Assembly (NCBI RefSeq): GCF_000966265.1
Contig: NZ_LANF01000009.1
Location: forward strand, 1-64,000
Source of the DNA: Palaeococcus ferrophilus DSM 13482
GTDB lineage: Archaea; Methanobacteriota_B; Thermococci; Thermococcales; Thermococcaceae
DNA length: 64,000 nt
Direction of reading: 5' to 3'
Shown here: positions 41,544 to 50,895 of the stretch, piece after piece
How positions within the stretch are numbered: position 1 is the stretch's first letter
How the letters are laid out: each line of letters starts with the position of its first letter
Translations under genes and position numbers: made by a program
The notes under the pieces: model-generated
The model's input: only the letters and a program-made list of their open reading frames with translations
The model's database searches: none
Told to the model about the DNA's origin: nothing

Positions 41544-44500
41544 ATGCCGTACATAGAGAAGCTTGAAATGAGGGGATTCAAATCATACGGTAACAGGAAG
41601 GTTACAATACCGTTCTCCAAGGGCTTCACAGCAATCGTTGGGGCCAACGGTAGTGGGAAGAGCAACGTCGGGGATGCGATGCTTTTCGTTCTCGGCGGCC
41701 TGTCGGCGAAGGCCATGCGTGCAACGAGGATAAGCGACCTTATTTTTGCCGGCACGAAGAAGGAACCCCCGGCGAAGTACGCGGAGGTCTCGATCTACTT
41801 CAACAACGAGGACAGGGGATTCCCCATCGACGAGGACGAGGTCGTGATAACGAGGCGCGTTTACCCCGACGGTAGAAGCCTCTACAAACTGAACGGCAAG
41901 AGGACGAGCAGGAGCGACATACTCGACCTCTTAAGCGCCGCGATGATTTCTCCGGAGGGCTACAACCTCGTCCTCCAGGGAGACATAACGAAGTTCATCA
42001 AGATGTCGCCGACGGAGAGAAGGCTCATAATAGACGAGATATCCGGCATAGCAGAGTACGACGAGAAGAAGACGAAGGCGATGGGCGAGCTCAAGCAGGC
42101 GGAGGAGAACTTAGCGCGGGTTGATCTCCTCATAAGCGAGGTCAAGAAGCAGCTCGACAAGCTTGAGAAGGAGCGCAACGACGCGCTTCGCTACCTAGAC
42201 CTCAAGGAGAAGCTGGAGAAGGCGAGGGTTACTCTCCTCGTCGGGGAGATAAAGAGGCTTGAAAGGCTGATAGATGAGGGCGAGGAGAAGGAGGAGGCCC
42301 TGAGGGAGAAGGGGGCAAGTATAGAGGAGCGCCTCAAGGAGATAGCGAAGGAGATAGTGAGCAAGGAGGCGGAGCTCGCGAGGCTGGAGAACCTGATAGA
42401 GAGCGAGAGCAGTGATGAACTCCTCGCGATAACCAGGAAAATAAGCGAGGTTCAGAGCAAGATTGAGCTGGCCAAGAGGAACATTGAGATCGCCAAAAAG
42501 GAGATAGAGGAGTCGAACTTCCGCATGGCCAAGGCGAAGGAGGAGCTGAAGAAGGTATCGGACGAGCTGGAGAAGAGCAAGAGCGCGATAAACCGCTGGG
42601 GCAAGCGCAGGGAGAAGCTCAAAGCGGAGATCGAGGAGAAGGAGAAGGAGAGGAACGCGCTCGTGGTGAAGCTCGGGGAGATAGATAAGAACTTCCGCAT
42701 AGCCAAGGAGGAGTTCGATAAAACCACCGACGAGCTTGAGGAGGCCAAAAAGGCTTATTATCAGGCCGAGACCAACATAGGGAAGTTTCAGGAGGACATA
42801 GAGCGCCTCAAAGCCAGGATCAGCACTCTAAACGCCAAAAAGCTCTCCCTCCGGAGCAGGATAGAGGAGCTCAAGGCGGAGGTCGAGGCCAGAAAGGAGG
42901 AGCTCTCCAAGGTCGAGGCCAGCATGAACCGCGGGGAGGGCAGGCTCAGGAAGCTTGAGAAGGAGATGGAGGAGAAGACAAAGGAGCTCTCCAAGGTCTC
43001 GGCCGAGCTTGAGAGCGCGAGAAAGGAACTCATGAGGGCTGAAGCACAGCAGGAGGCCCAGACGAGCAACAGGGCAATAGAAGCTCTAAAGCGTTCGGGC
43101 ATAGAGGGTATACACGGGGCCCTCGGCGAGCTGATAAGGATAAGGGACGAGAGGTACGCGGTGGCGATAGAGGTGGCCCTCGGGAGCCACTACGACAACG
43201 TGGTGGTGGATGACGATAAGGTCGCGGAGAGGGCGATAAACTTCCTCAAGAAGAACAGGCTCGGAAGGCTAACGTTCCTCCCGCTCAACAAGATAAAACC
43301 GAGGAAAGAGCCCGGGGTGGGGACCCCCGCGATTGAGCTCGTTGATTTTGATCCGCTCTACAAAAACGCCGTTTCCTACGCCATAGGCGATACTGCTGTA
43401 GTTGAGGACATGAACGAGGCGAGGAGCATAGGCATAGGCAAAGCAAGGATGGTCACCCTCGGAGGGGAGCTCCTCGAGAGGAGCGGTGCCATCGTTGGCG
43501 GCCACTACAGGCCGCGGGGCCGCTTCAAGACGGTAAACGTGGAGGAGCTGAAGGCGAAGGTTTCTTCACTTGAGGGCAGGAAGGAATCGCTTGAGAGCGC
43601 CCTGAACGCCCTGAAGCTTGAGCACCGCGGGCTGGAGAGGGAGCTCTTCGAGCTGAGGGTTAAGAGGAGCGACCTTGCGAAGGACGTTGACGTGCTCCAG
43701 AAGGAGCTCGCGAGGCTCCTTGAGGAAGACAGGAACGCCTCCGAGGAGATTAAGGTGAGTGAAGAGGCCATAAAAGAGCTTGAGAAGAAAATTGAAGGGG
43801 CAAAGAGCGAGATGGCCAAACTCGAGGGCAGGATAGAGCGCCTCGAGAAGAGGAAGGAGAAGCTGAAGAAGGCCCTCGACAACCCCGAGGCGAGGGAGCT
43901 CAACACCAAGATTAGAGAGGTGGAGCACGAGCTGACGAAGCTCAAGGAGGAGTACAGCAAGGTGGAGAGCAGGCTCGAGAGCCTCGAGGTCAGGATAAAC
44001 GAGGAGCTCATTCCGAGGAAAGCCGACCTTGAGGAGGAGATAGAGGGGCTCGCCAACAGGATAAACGCCTTCAAGCAGAGCATAGAGAAGAACACCGCCG
44101 ACCTGGAGGCCTTCAACCGGGAGCTGGAGGAGCTCAAGGCCGAGGAGGAGAAGCTCAAGGGGGACGTCCAGAAGCACAGGGAAGAGAGGGACGCGCTCAG
44201 GAAGGAGATAGACGCGCTTAGGGAGGAGAAGGAGAAGCTCAGGGAGGAGCTCCAGAAGGTCAGCCTCGAGCTCAACACGCTGAAGATCGAGATCGCCCAG
44301 TACAGGAGCAGGCTTGAGGAGCTCAACCGCGAGCTCAAGCACCATGATGTAAGCCTCGTGAAGGAGATACCCCTCGACCTGGAGAAGCTCAGGGACGAGA
44401 TAGACGAGATGGAGGAGGAGATAAAGCGCCTCGAGCCCGTGAACATGAAGGCCATAGAGGACTTTGAAGTCGTTGAGACGCGCTACCTTGAGCTCAAGTC

Positions 44501-45071
44501 GAAGAGGGAGCAGCTCGAGGCGGAGAAGGAGAGCATAGAGGAGTTCATAGCGGAGATAGAGGGCCAGAAGAGGGCGGTGTTCATGCAGACGCTCGAAGCC
44601 ATAGCCAAGAACTTCTCGGAGCTCTTCGCCAAGCTCTCGCCGGGAGGAGAGGCCAAGCTCAAGCTGGAGAACGAGGAGGACCCGTTCTCGGGCGGCCTCG
44701 AGATAGAGGCAAAGCCAGCAGGAAAGGAGGTCAAGAGGATAGAGGCCATGAGCGGCGGCGAGAAGGCTTTAACCGCTCTCGCCTTTGTCTTCGCGATACA
44801 GCGCTACAAGCCGGCGCCCTTCTACCTCTTCGACGAGATAGATGCCCACCTTGACGACGCAAACGTCAAGCGCGTTGCCGATCTGATAAAGGAGGGCTCC
44901 GAGACGAGCCAGTTCATAGTGATAACCCTCAGGGACGTCATGATGGCCAACGCCGACAAAATCATAGGCGTCAGCATGAGGGAAGGTGTCTCAAGGGTCG
45001 TCTCCCTGAGCCTCGAGAAGGCCATGGAGTACCTCGAGAAGGCGAGGCAGAAGAGCGCCCTCGGGATGTGA
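41544..45071 (+). CDS. smc: Chromosome segregation protein SMC
   Basis: A 1175-residue SMC ATPase. Walker A GANGSGKSNVGDAML is near residue 33. Coiled coil (rich in Lys/Glu heptads) spans about 165-510 and 670-1000, separated by the hinge (about 515-660, GIHGALGELIRIRDERYAVA). Signature MSGGEKALTALAF is near 1070 and Walker B FYLFDEIDAHLDDAN near 1090. ATG 41544 gives the usual MPYIEKLEMRGFKSYG start; GTG 41535 is in frame. It organises DNA with ScpA, encoded 26 bp downstream. Confidence 0.97.
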   Translation: MPYIEKLEMRGFKSYGNRKVTIPFSKGFTAIVGANGSGKSNVGDAMLFVLGGLSAKAMRATRISDLIFAGTKKEPPAKYAEVSIYFNNEDRGFPIDEDEVVITRRVYPDGRSLYKLNGKRTSRSDILDLLSAAMISPEGYNLVLQGDITKFIKMSPTERRLIIDEISGIAEYDEKKTKAMGELKQAEENLARVDLLISEVKKQLDKLEKERNDALRYLDLKEKLEKARVTLLVGEIKRLERLIDEGEEKEEALREKGASIEERLKEIAKEIVSKEAELARLENLIESESSDELLAITRKISEVQSKIELAKRNIEIAKKEIEESNFRMAKAKEELKKVSDELEKSKSAINRWGKRREKLKAEIEEKEKERNALVVKLGEIDKNFRIAKEEFDKTTDELEEAKKAYYQAETNIGKFQEDIERLKARISTLNAKKLSLRSRIEELKAEVEARKEELSKVEASMNRGEGRLRKLEKEMEEKTKELSKVSAELESARKELMRAEAQQEAQTSNRAIEALKRSGIEGIHGALGELIRIRDERYAVAIEVALGSHYDNVVVDDDKVAERAINFLKKNRLGRLTFLPLNKIKPRKEPGVGTPAIELVDFDPLYKNAVSYAIGDTAVVEDMNEARSIGIGKARMVTLGGELLERSGAIVGGHYRPRGRFKTVNVEELKAKVSSLEGRKESLESALNALKLEHRGLERELFELRVKRSDLAKDVDVLQKELARLLEEDRNASEEIKVSEEAIKELEKKIEGAKSEMAKLEGRIERLEKRKEKLKKALDNPEARELNTKIREVEHELTKLKEEYSKVESRLESLEVRINEELIPRKADLEEEIEGLANRINAFKQSIEKNTADLEAFNRELEELKAEEEKLKGDVQKHREERDALRKEIDALREEKEKLREELQKVSLELNTLKIEIAQYRSRLEELNRELKHHDVSLVKEIPLDLEKLRDEIDEMEEEIKRLEPVNMKAIEDFEVVETRYLELKSKREQLEAEKESIEEFIAEIEGQKRAVFMQTLEAIAKNFSELFAKLSPGGEAKLKLENEEDPFSGGLEIEAKPAGKEVKRIEAMSGGEKALTALAFVFAIQRYKPAPFYLFDEIDAHLDDANVKRVADLIKEGSETSQFIVITLRDVMMANADKIIGVSMREGVSRVVSLSLEKAMEYLEKARQKSALGM

Positions 45072-45097
45072 GGGAGGCTGTTTAAGAGGTGGGTTAA

Positions 45098-45769
45098 ATG
45101 GAGCACCGTATGGAAGAGGAGATAACGCCCGTTGACATACTCCTTCAGCTGGTGATGATGGGCAAAGTCGACCCCTGGAACATCGACATAGCGGACATAA
45201 CGGAGAAGTACATAGAGAGGCTCAGGGAGATGCGCGATCTCGACCTCCGCGTTTCCGCGAGGGCCATACTCGCTGCCTCAATTCTCCTCCGCATGAAAAC
45301 CGAGGCCCTTCTCTACGGGGGGGAGGAGAAGGAGGAGGAAGAGGAAGGCGAGGAGCGCATAAGGGTGGAGGTTGACCCGGTTGTTCCGCCGATAAGGCGC
45401 GTGGACAGGCTCTACACGCTTGACGATCTCATAGATGCCCTCATGGACGCCCTTGAGGAGGCGGAGAGGAAGAAGCCGCGGAAAAAGAAGAAGATCAACA
45501 TAGAGGAAGAGATATTCGTGGTTGACGACTTCCGCGTGGACATAGAGAAGCACGTGACGAGGCTCTACGAGATAGTGAAAGAGGTCTACGCCGAGACGAG
45601 GGAGAAGATAAGCTTCTGGGACCTCGTCTTCGACTTCAGCCCCAAGATAGTCGCGAGGACTTTCCTCTACCTGCTCTTCCTCTCCAACATGGGGAAGGTC
45701 GAGCTCATCCAGGAGGAGCCCTTTGGGGAGATATACGTTCTTCCCGTGGAGGAAATGGAGGGGAACTAG
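45098..45769 (+). CDS. scpA: Segregation and condensation protein A (kleisin)
   Basis: A 223-residue kleisin. The N-terminal part ([20 protein letters not shown], then [16 protein letters not shown]) binds the SMC neck. A highly charged linker follows, then a C-terminal winged helix ([34 protein letters not shown]) that binds the SMC cap. GAGGTGG precedes the ATG. No scpB follows; the next gene is convergent ftsY, overlapping by 4 bp. Confidence 0.93.
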   Translation: MEHRMEEEITPVDILLQLVMMGKVDPWNIDIADITEKYIERLREMRDLDLRVSARAILAASILLRMKTEALLYGGEEKEEEEEGEERIRVEVDPVVPPIRRVDRLYTLDDLIDALMDALEEAERKKPRKKKKINIEEEIFVVDDFRVDIEKHVTRLYEIVKEVYAETREKISFWDLVFDFSPKIVARTFLYLLFLSNMGKVELIQEEPFGEIYVLPVEEMEGN

Positions 45770-46668
45770 GCCCCAAAAATCCTCTCCATCATCCATTTCT
45801 CGTCGAAGGGCCTCAAATCATCGTAGCCCTGGCCAACGCCAACGAAGAGTATGGGGGCGTTTATCTCGTGGCTTATGCTTATTGCAGCTCCTCCGCGCGC
45901 GTCCGCGTCGAGCTTGGTGAGTATCACACTATCAATCTTCACGGCCTCGTTGAACTGTCTGGCCTGCTCGATTATGGCGTTGCCCGCGAGCGCGTCGCCC
46001 ACAAAAACAACGAGGTCAGGCTTCGTTACCCTGACGATCTTCTTCATCTCGTCCATGAGGTTCCTGTTGAGTTCGTTTCTCCCTGCGGTGTCTATGAGCA
46101 CCACGTCAATCCCCCTCGCCTTCGCGTGCTCTATAGCATCGTAAGCTACCGCAGCGGGGTCGCTCTTGTACTGGTGCTTTATGACCTTCACCCCGACCCG
46201 TTTGGCGTGCTCCTCCACCTGCTCTATTGCCCCGGCACGGAAGGTGTCGCTTGCCGCTATAACAACGGAGAGCCCGTTCTTCTTGAGCCAGTGGGCGAGC
46301 TTCGCTATCGTTGTGGTCTTCCCGCTCCCGTTGAAGCCCACGAAGGCTATCACGTAGGGCTTGTCCTCCTTGGAGCGTATCTCCTCGAGAAGGTCAATCC
46401 CCCTCCCGGGCGTTAGGATTTCAAGGATGGCCTCCTCAACTGCCTCCTCAACGAGCTTTCTCTTATCGGTTCCTATCTTCACCTTCTGGCCGATGAGCTT
46501 TTCCCTTATGCGCTCCTTGAGCTCCTCAACAACGTCGAAAGCGACGTCCGCCTCCAAGAGCTCTATCTCGAGGTCATCGAGAGCGCGGTTAACGTCCTTC
46601 TCGCTTATCTCGGTCTGGGCGACCTTATCAACGAACGATCCCAACTTCTCCTTGAGCTTTCCGAACAT
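45766..46668 (-). CDS. ftsY: Signal recognition particle receptor FtsY
   Basis: A 300-residue SRP GTPase with a short charged N-terminal helix, an N domain and a G domain: [20 protein letters not shown] (P loop), [19 protein letters not shown] and [10 protein letters not shown]. It docks ribosome-SRP complexes at the membrane. ATG 46668 follows GGTGGT; the longer GTG start is less likely. Confidence 0.95.
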   Translation of the reverse strand: MFGKLKEKLGSFVDKVAQTEISEKDVNRALDDLEIELLEADVAFDVVEELKERIREKLIGQKVKIGTDKRKLVEEAVEEAILEILTPGRGIDLLEEIRSKEDKPYVIAFVGFNGSGKTTTIAKLAHWLKKNGLSVVIAASDTFRAGAIEQVEEHAKRVGVKVIKHQYKSDPAAVAYDAIEHAKARGIDVVLIDTAGRNELNRNLMDEMKKIVRVTKPDLVVFVGDALAGNAIIEQARQFNEAVKIDSVILTKLDADARGGAAISISHEINAPILFVGVGQGYDDLRPFDEKWMMERIFGA

Positions 46669-46794
46669 TACCACCACCCGATGGGTGGATGACTTATTCC
46701 TATATAATGCTTATGAAGCCCAACCCGACCGGCAAAAGCTTAAAAAGCAACCCCTCAAATCTGTGGTAGAACATGAAAAAGGGAGGTCATGCTC

Positions 46795-47670
46795 ATGAAG
46801 GTTGCAAAGGGAGATGTTGTGAGGCTCAGCTACACCGGAAAGGTCAGGGAGACTGGGGAGGTCTTCGACACAACCTCCGAGGAGATAGCGAAAGAAGCGG
46901 GAATATACAAGGAGGGGGGCGTTTACGGGCCCGTCCCCATTATAATAGGTGCCGGCCACGTCCTCAGGGGCCTTGATGAGGCCCTCGAGGGGCTCGAGAT
47001 CGGCAAGAAATACGAGATAGAGGTTCCGCCCGAGAAGGGCTTTGGAAAGAGGGACTTCAAGCTCATAAAGACCCTCACCCTCGGCCAGTTCAAGAAGCAC
47101 GGCGTTTACCCGTTCCCGGGCCTTGAGGTCGAGATAGACGGAAAGAGGGCGAGGGTTCTCAGCGTCTCAAGCGGAAGGGTCAGGGTTGACTTCAACCACC
47201 CGCTCGCCGGGAAGACGCTCATCTACGAGGTCGAGGTCGTTGAGAAGATAGACGACCCGATAGAGAAGGTCAAGGCCCTTATCGAGCTCAGGCTCCCGAA
47301 TGTCAACATGGAGAACGTCATCATAGAGGTCGGCGAGAAGGACGTCAGCATAAACTTCGGCGAGCAGACCGTTGACCCGAGGCACCTCGCCATAGGTGAG
47401 CTCCTCCTCGAGGCCGACCTCAAGGCGCTCGGCTACGAGAAGATAACCTTCACCCCGTCCGTTGACGACCTCCTCAAGCCGCCCGAGGCCAAGGAGGAAG
47501 TCCCGGAGGAGAAGGTTGAAGAGGAAGCCTCTGCCGAGAACGTCGAGGAAGTCAAGGAGGAGGCCGAGGAGACGACCGAAGAAGCGCCCGCCGCCGAGGA
47601 GAAGACTGAGGAAGCTGGAGAGGAAGCCCCCACCGAGGAGAAGGAAGAGGAAGAGCCCAAGGAGGAGTGA
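46795..47670 (+). CDS. FKBP-type peptidyl-prolyl isomerase with acidic tail
   Basis: A 291-residue FKBP of the long archaeal/SlyD-like type: GDVVRLSYTGKVRETGEVFD, IIIGAGHVLRGLDEALEGLE, the inserted flap with VPPEKGFGKRD, and a second domain about residues 155-225. The last 65 residues are almost pure Glu/Ala/Lys/Thr, probably disordered. ATG 46795 sits seven bases from GGGAGGT, better than ATG 46789. TTAAAAAG near 46739 is the likely TATA. Works as a folding catalyst/chaperone in the cytosol. Confidence 0.92.
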   Translation: MKVAKGDVVRLSYTGKVRETGEVFDTTSEEIAKEAGIYKEGGVYGPVPIIIGAGHVLRGLDEALEGLEIGKKYEIEVPPEKGFGKRDFKLIKTLTLGQFKKHGVYPFPGLEVEIDGKRARVLSVSSGRVRVDFNHPLAGKTLIYEVEVVEKIDDPIEKVKALIELRLPNVNMENVIIEVGEKDVSINFGEQTVDPRHLAIGELLLEADLKALGYEKITFTPSVDDLLKPPEAKEEVPEEKVEEEASAENVEEVKEEAEETTEEAPAAEEKTEEAGEEAPTEEKEEEEPKEE

Positions 47671-47679
47671 GCCACGGAA

Positions 47680-48261
47680 TTGTTTCTTTTCTACCTCCTC
47701 CTGCTTTCCCTTATCCCCATGAGCCTTCTGACATCGAAGGGATTCTACGGGTGGACGTTTTCGGCGGTCGTTTTCTACCTCGCGCTACCCCTCATCCTCG
47801 CGAGGCTTGCCGGCTTCAGCGCTGAGGAACTTGGCTTCAGGCGCGGGAAGAAGGACGGTTACATCCTTGCCCTCCTTCTCTTCGTTCTCACACTGCCTGT
47901 TAGCTTCTACGCTTCACGGATGCCATCTTTTAGGGCGTACTACCCGATATTCCCCTACCGCTCAGCCTGGGGATTCCTGATGGGGGAGGCCCTCATCGGG
48001 ATTAGCATGTTCGCCCACGAGGCGTTCTACAGGGGCTTCCTCCTCTTCCCTCTGGCGAAGAAAAATAGGTGGAAGGGGATAATTGTCCAGCTGATTCCCT
48101 ACGTGCTCGTCCACATAGGAAAACCGCCCCTTGAAATACCGTACTCGCTCATAGGCGGGATAGTGTTCGCGGAGATTGACCTCAGGAGCGAGAGCTTTCT
48201 TCCCAGCTTCCTCCTGCACTGGGCCGGCGCGGTGGTTTTTGACCTAATGTGCGCCCTATAG
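47680..48261 (+). CDS. CPBP-family intramembrane protein, divergent active site
   Basis: A 193-residue membrane protein with about six helices. The motif EExxxR appears as HEAFYRGF (first Glu replaced by His), the second-motif His is in PYVLVHIGKPP, and the third-motif His in LLHWAGAVVFD lacks the usual Asn four residues on. It may therefore be a non-canonical or inactive member of the CAAX/bacteriocin-processing family. The start is uncertain: TTG 47680 gives the full first helix; ATG 47719 would truncate it. Confidence 0.75.
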   Translation: MFLFYLLLLSLIPMSLLTSKGFYGWTFSAVVFYLALPLILARLAGFSAEELGFRRGKKDGYILALLLFVLTLPVSFYASRMPSFRAYYPIFPYRSAWGFLMGEALIGISMFAHEAFYRGFLLFPLAKKNRWKGIIVQLIPYVLVHIGKPPLEIPYSLIGGIVFAEIDLRSESFLPSFLLHWAGAVVFDLMCAL

Positions 48262-49014
48262 CGGGAGGGAAAAGAACTCCACCACGTTCCTCTCCGTGGC
48301 CCTCTCAACCTCTCCCACCTCAAGGCCCTTAAGCTCAGCTATTCTCCTGACGGCGTACTCCACGTTCCACGGGTAGTTCTTCTCGCCCTTGTAGGGGCTC
48401 ATGTAGGGAGCATCCGTTTCTACAACGATACCCCCAAGGGGTAGAACTTCCGCCGCTTCCCTAACATTGGGTATGAAGTCTATCCCCGTGTTTATGCCGA
48501 TGATGTGACCGTTCTCGACTATCTCGAGGGCGAGGCCCGTCGGGCCGCTGTAGGAGTGGAAGTAGGCCCTGACTCCGGCCCTCTGGATAGCTTCGAAAAC
48601 CTCTCTCTCAGCATCACGCGCGTGCAGAACCACGGGCTTGTCGAGCTCTACCGCCAGGTTCAGGAAGTGGTGAAAAATCTCCCGCTGATTCCTCCTCTCC
48701 CTCTCCGTTTCGGCGTAGTAGAAGTCGAGGCCAATCTCTCCCACGGCCACTATCTCATCGGAGTGCTCCCTTATGAAGGCCTCGACCCTGTCCACCTTCT
48801 CCCAGTTGCCCCTTCTTGCTTCGTTTGGGGCAAAACCCAGCGTCGGAAAGACGAAGCCGAAGTAGGGCTTCAACAGCTCCCAGCTCTTCCAGACGTGGAA
48901 CTTGCGGTACTCGGTTATCGAATCGAGCACGGCTTTGAGATGCTTCCTGCTCTCCTCCGCAACCGCCGGGGCGTCTTTTTTGAACATCTCGATGTGAGCG
49001 TGCGCATCAATCAT
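48256..49014 (-). CDS. TatD-family metal-dependent hydrolase
   Basis: A 252-residue amidohydrolase-fold protein: MIDAHAHIEMFKKD at the very start, AVGEIGLDFYYAETERER, HARDAEREVFEAIQRAG, HSYSGPTG and VETDAPYMSP. These give the two-metal site of TatD nucleases. ATG 49014 follows GGTGAGAGGC; the in-frame extension upstream has no site. Likely a 3'-5' DNA/RNA exonuclease. Convergent with the CPBP gene, overlapping 6 bp. Confidence 0.9.
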   Translation of the reverse strand: MIDAHAHIEMFKKDAPAVAEESRKHLKAVLDSITEYRKFHVWKSWELLKPYFGFVFPTLGFAPNEARRGNWEKVDRVEAFIREHSDEIVAVGEIGLDFYYAETERERRNQREIFHHFLNLAVELDKPVVLHARDAEREVFEAIQRAGVRAYFHSYSGPTGLALEIVENGHIIGINTGIDFIPNVREAAEVLPLGGIVVETDAPYMSPYKGEKNYPWNVEYAVRRIAELKGLEVGEVERATERNVVEFFSLPL

Positions 49015-49152
49015 GCCTCTCACCCTGTGACTCAAACGCCCTGAAGGTTCCGCCTTTAAAATATTTTTGCGCTACCTCAGAGGGCAGCAATTTTCCAAAG
49101 TGCAGGCAAAAGCCTTATTAGACCTCCCCCTTAGTGGCCTAAGGTGGTGACG

Positions 49153-49947
49153 ATGGCGTTAAGTCAGAGCATTTATGATTTCCTATGGAACTACTTCATA
49201 AGGCCCATGTACACCCGCGAGGGCTACAACCCCTACAACACCGCCCTCTACGGCTTCCTCCTCGGGGTGGGTGTGATACTCACCTACGACCATATCATCA
49301 AGCGCTTCAACATCAAGGTGGACGAGAGACTCTTCTACGCCGTCATTCCCATGGTTCTCTTTGGCTCCACGACGAGGGCCCTTGTTGACGGGAAGGTGCT
49401 CTCCCCAAACCCGTGGATACTCACCCCCGGGATATTCTTCACGGCCTTTTTCCTCATAGTGCCCGCGCTGGCGGTTGATGTGAAACTCAACCTCTACCCC
49501 AAGCTAACCGTGGCGTGGGGGCTCATCGTTTCGGCCTATCCGCTGTACCTGTTCTTCACGCACATTGTGAGGCCTGAGGCCTACGCCTACACGCTGCTCT
49601 ATACGATAGCGTTCGCCCTCCCCGTCCTCGTATTCTACCGCTTCCGGCCCTTTGAGAGGACGTTCCTCTACACGGTACTCGTTCACACCTTCGACCTCGG
49701 CTCGACAGTGGTTGCGATACACCGCTACAACCACTACGAGGTTCACTGGATCGAGGGGATTCTCGCGAATCACTTCGGCCCCTTCATACTCTACCCCTGG
49801 AAGCTCCTTATCCTGGCGGTCGTTTACTACGGCGTCCGCTACTTTGTTAAGGATGAGAACGAGCGCAGATACTGGTACTTCGCGATGTTCGTCCTCGGCC
49901 TTGGGCCCGGCTTCAGAGACCCGGCACAGCTGGTGCTCGGCGCGTGA
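49153..49947 (+). CDS. DUF63 membrane protein
   Basis: A 264-residue membrane protein with six or seven helices, matching DUF63: YDFLWNYFIRPMYTREGYNP at the N terminus, FGSTTRALVDG, and the polar stretch VLVHTFDLGSTVVAIHRYNH inside a hydrophobic region. Conserved His and Asp in membrane helices suggest transport or catalysis, but no function is established. GGTGGTGACG precedes ATG 49153. Confidence 0.87.
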   Translation: MALSQSIYDFLWNYFIRPMYTREGYNPYNTALYGFLLGVGVILTYDHIIKRFNIKVDERLFYAVIPMVLFGSTTRALVDGKVLSPNPWILTPGIFFTAFFLIVPALAVDVKLNLYPKLTVAWGLIVSAYPLYLFFTHIVRPEAYAYTLLYTIAFALPVLVFYRFRPFERTFLYTVLVHTFDLGSTVVAIHRYNHYEVHWIEGILANHFGPFILYPWKLLILAVVYYGVRYFVKDENERRYWYFAMFVLGLGPGFRDPAQLVLGA

Positions 49948-50016
49948 GCGCGCCTTCCCTTTGTCTTTATCTTGGCCTTTTAGTACAACTCTAAAAGCGG
50001 CTGGGCGAGCCCGAAA

Positions 50017-50026
50017 TGTATATAAC
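50017..50026 (+). promoter_or_regulatory. TATA box of the MinD-like operon
   Basis: TGTATATAAC preceded by BRE-like CCGAAA (50011-50016). The expected start is near 50047-50052, right before a 14-codon reading frame at 50054. Confidence 0.65.
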
Positions 50027-50053
50027 GCTCTCTGTAATAGTAATATCAAGAGG

Positions 50054-50098
50054 ATGCTGGAATCAGTTCTCCCCGGAGAATTCATGAGGAGCAGGTAA
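50054..50098 (+). CDS. 14-codon leader mini-ORF upstream of MinD-like genes
   Basis: ATG 50054 to TAA 50098 encodes MLESVLPGEFMRSR, just after the predicted transcription start and ending 2 bp before the first ATPase ATG. It holds GAGGAGCAGG, which serves as ribosome site for the ATPase. It may be translated for coupling or be chance. Confidence 0.3.
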   Translation: MLESVLPGEFMRSR

Positions 50099-50100
50099 GT

Positions 50101-50895
50101 ATGGTGGGCGTTGTTGTAACCGGTAGGGGCGGGGTTGGAAAGACTACACTTACCGCCAACCTCGGGGCTTACTTCGCGAGGGAAAGGTACAAAACCCTCC
50201 TGATAGACGGCGACGTTTACCTCCCCAAGCTGGCGTTCCATTTCGGCCTTGACAGGCCCAGGTACCATCTTCACGCCCTTCTGAAGGATGACTCGTTGAG
50301 GCCGGAGATGGCAATATACGAGATTCCCGAGAACAGGCTCTTTGTACTCCCTGGGAGTTCGCGCTTCTACGACATCCTCATGACACCAGCAGAGAGACTC
50401 AAGGACGTTGTGAGTAACGCGATGCGCCACTTTGCCCTCACGATAATAGACTCCCCCACGGGGATTCCCTTCGACACGCTGCCCCTCTTCTCCCTGGTCC
50501 AGTATCAGATAGTGGTCGTTGAGGTTGAGCGTTCACCGATACACTCCTTCGAGACCCTCGTGAAAAACGAGATTCTTAAGCTCAAGGCCCTCGGGGACCT
50601 CTACGGCCTGCGCGTGGGGGTGGTCCTCAACAAGGTCAGGGAATCGGAGGAGGAGATTGAAGGAGTACTGCGCTTCCTCGACGAGAACGTCCGCGTTGAG
50701 GTTCTCGGAGTGGTCCCCATGGACGAGAAGGTCCCGGAGGCCATAAACTACGGAAAGCCCGTACTCGAGCACGACCCATCGTCGCCGGCAGCCAAGGCGT
50801 TCCGAAAAGTTGGGGAGAACCTCGAGAGGTGGGTGTTCGGCAGAAACCCGGGGACGGAGTTCATAAACCGCGTCATCAAGGAGGGATGGAGTTGA
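50101..50895 (+). CDS. MinD/ParA-like ATPase 1 (Arg in place of signature Lys)
   Basis: A 264-residue deviant-Walker ATPase. The P loop reads GRGGVGKTTLTANLG, where the usual KGGVGKTT lysine is Arg. LLIDGDVYLPKLAFHFGL is the Walker A' (switch I) region, and IIDSPTGIPFDTLPLF the Walker B/switch II region. No C-terminal membrane-targeting amphipathic helix like that of MinD is obvious. Pairs with the next gene, with which it shares similarity along its length. The product may position or assemble a membrane complex such as the chemoreceptor downstream. Confidence 0.85.
   Translation: MVGVVVTGRGGVGKTTLTANLGAYFARERYKTLLIDGDVYLPKLAFHFGLDRPRYHLHALLKDDSLRPEMAIYEIPENRLFVLPGSSRFYDILMTPAERLKDVVSNAMRHFALTIIDSPTGIPFDTLPLFSLVQYQIVVVEVERSPIHSFETLVKNEILKLKALGDLYGLRVGVVLNKVRESEEEIEGVLRFLDENVRVEVLGVVPMDEKVPEAINYGKPVLEHDPSSPAAKAFRKVGENLERWVFGRNPGTEFINRVIKEGWS

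Noticed and set aside
43505-44455. Long Ser/Leu-rich minus-strand frame opposite smc coiled coil
   Set aside because: An antisense artefact of Glu/Lys-rich codons; it has no start signals of its own.
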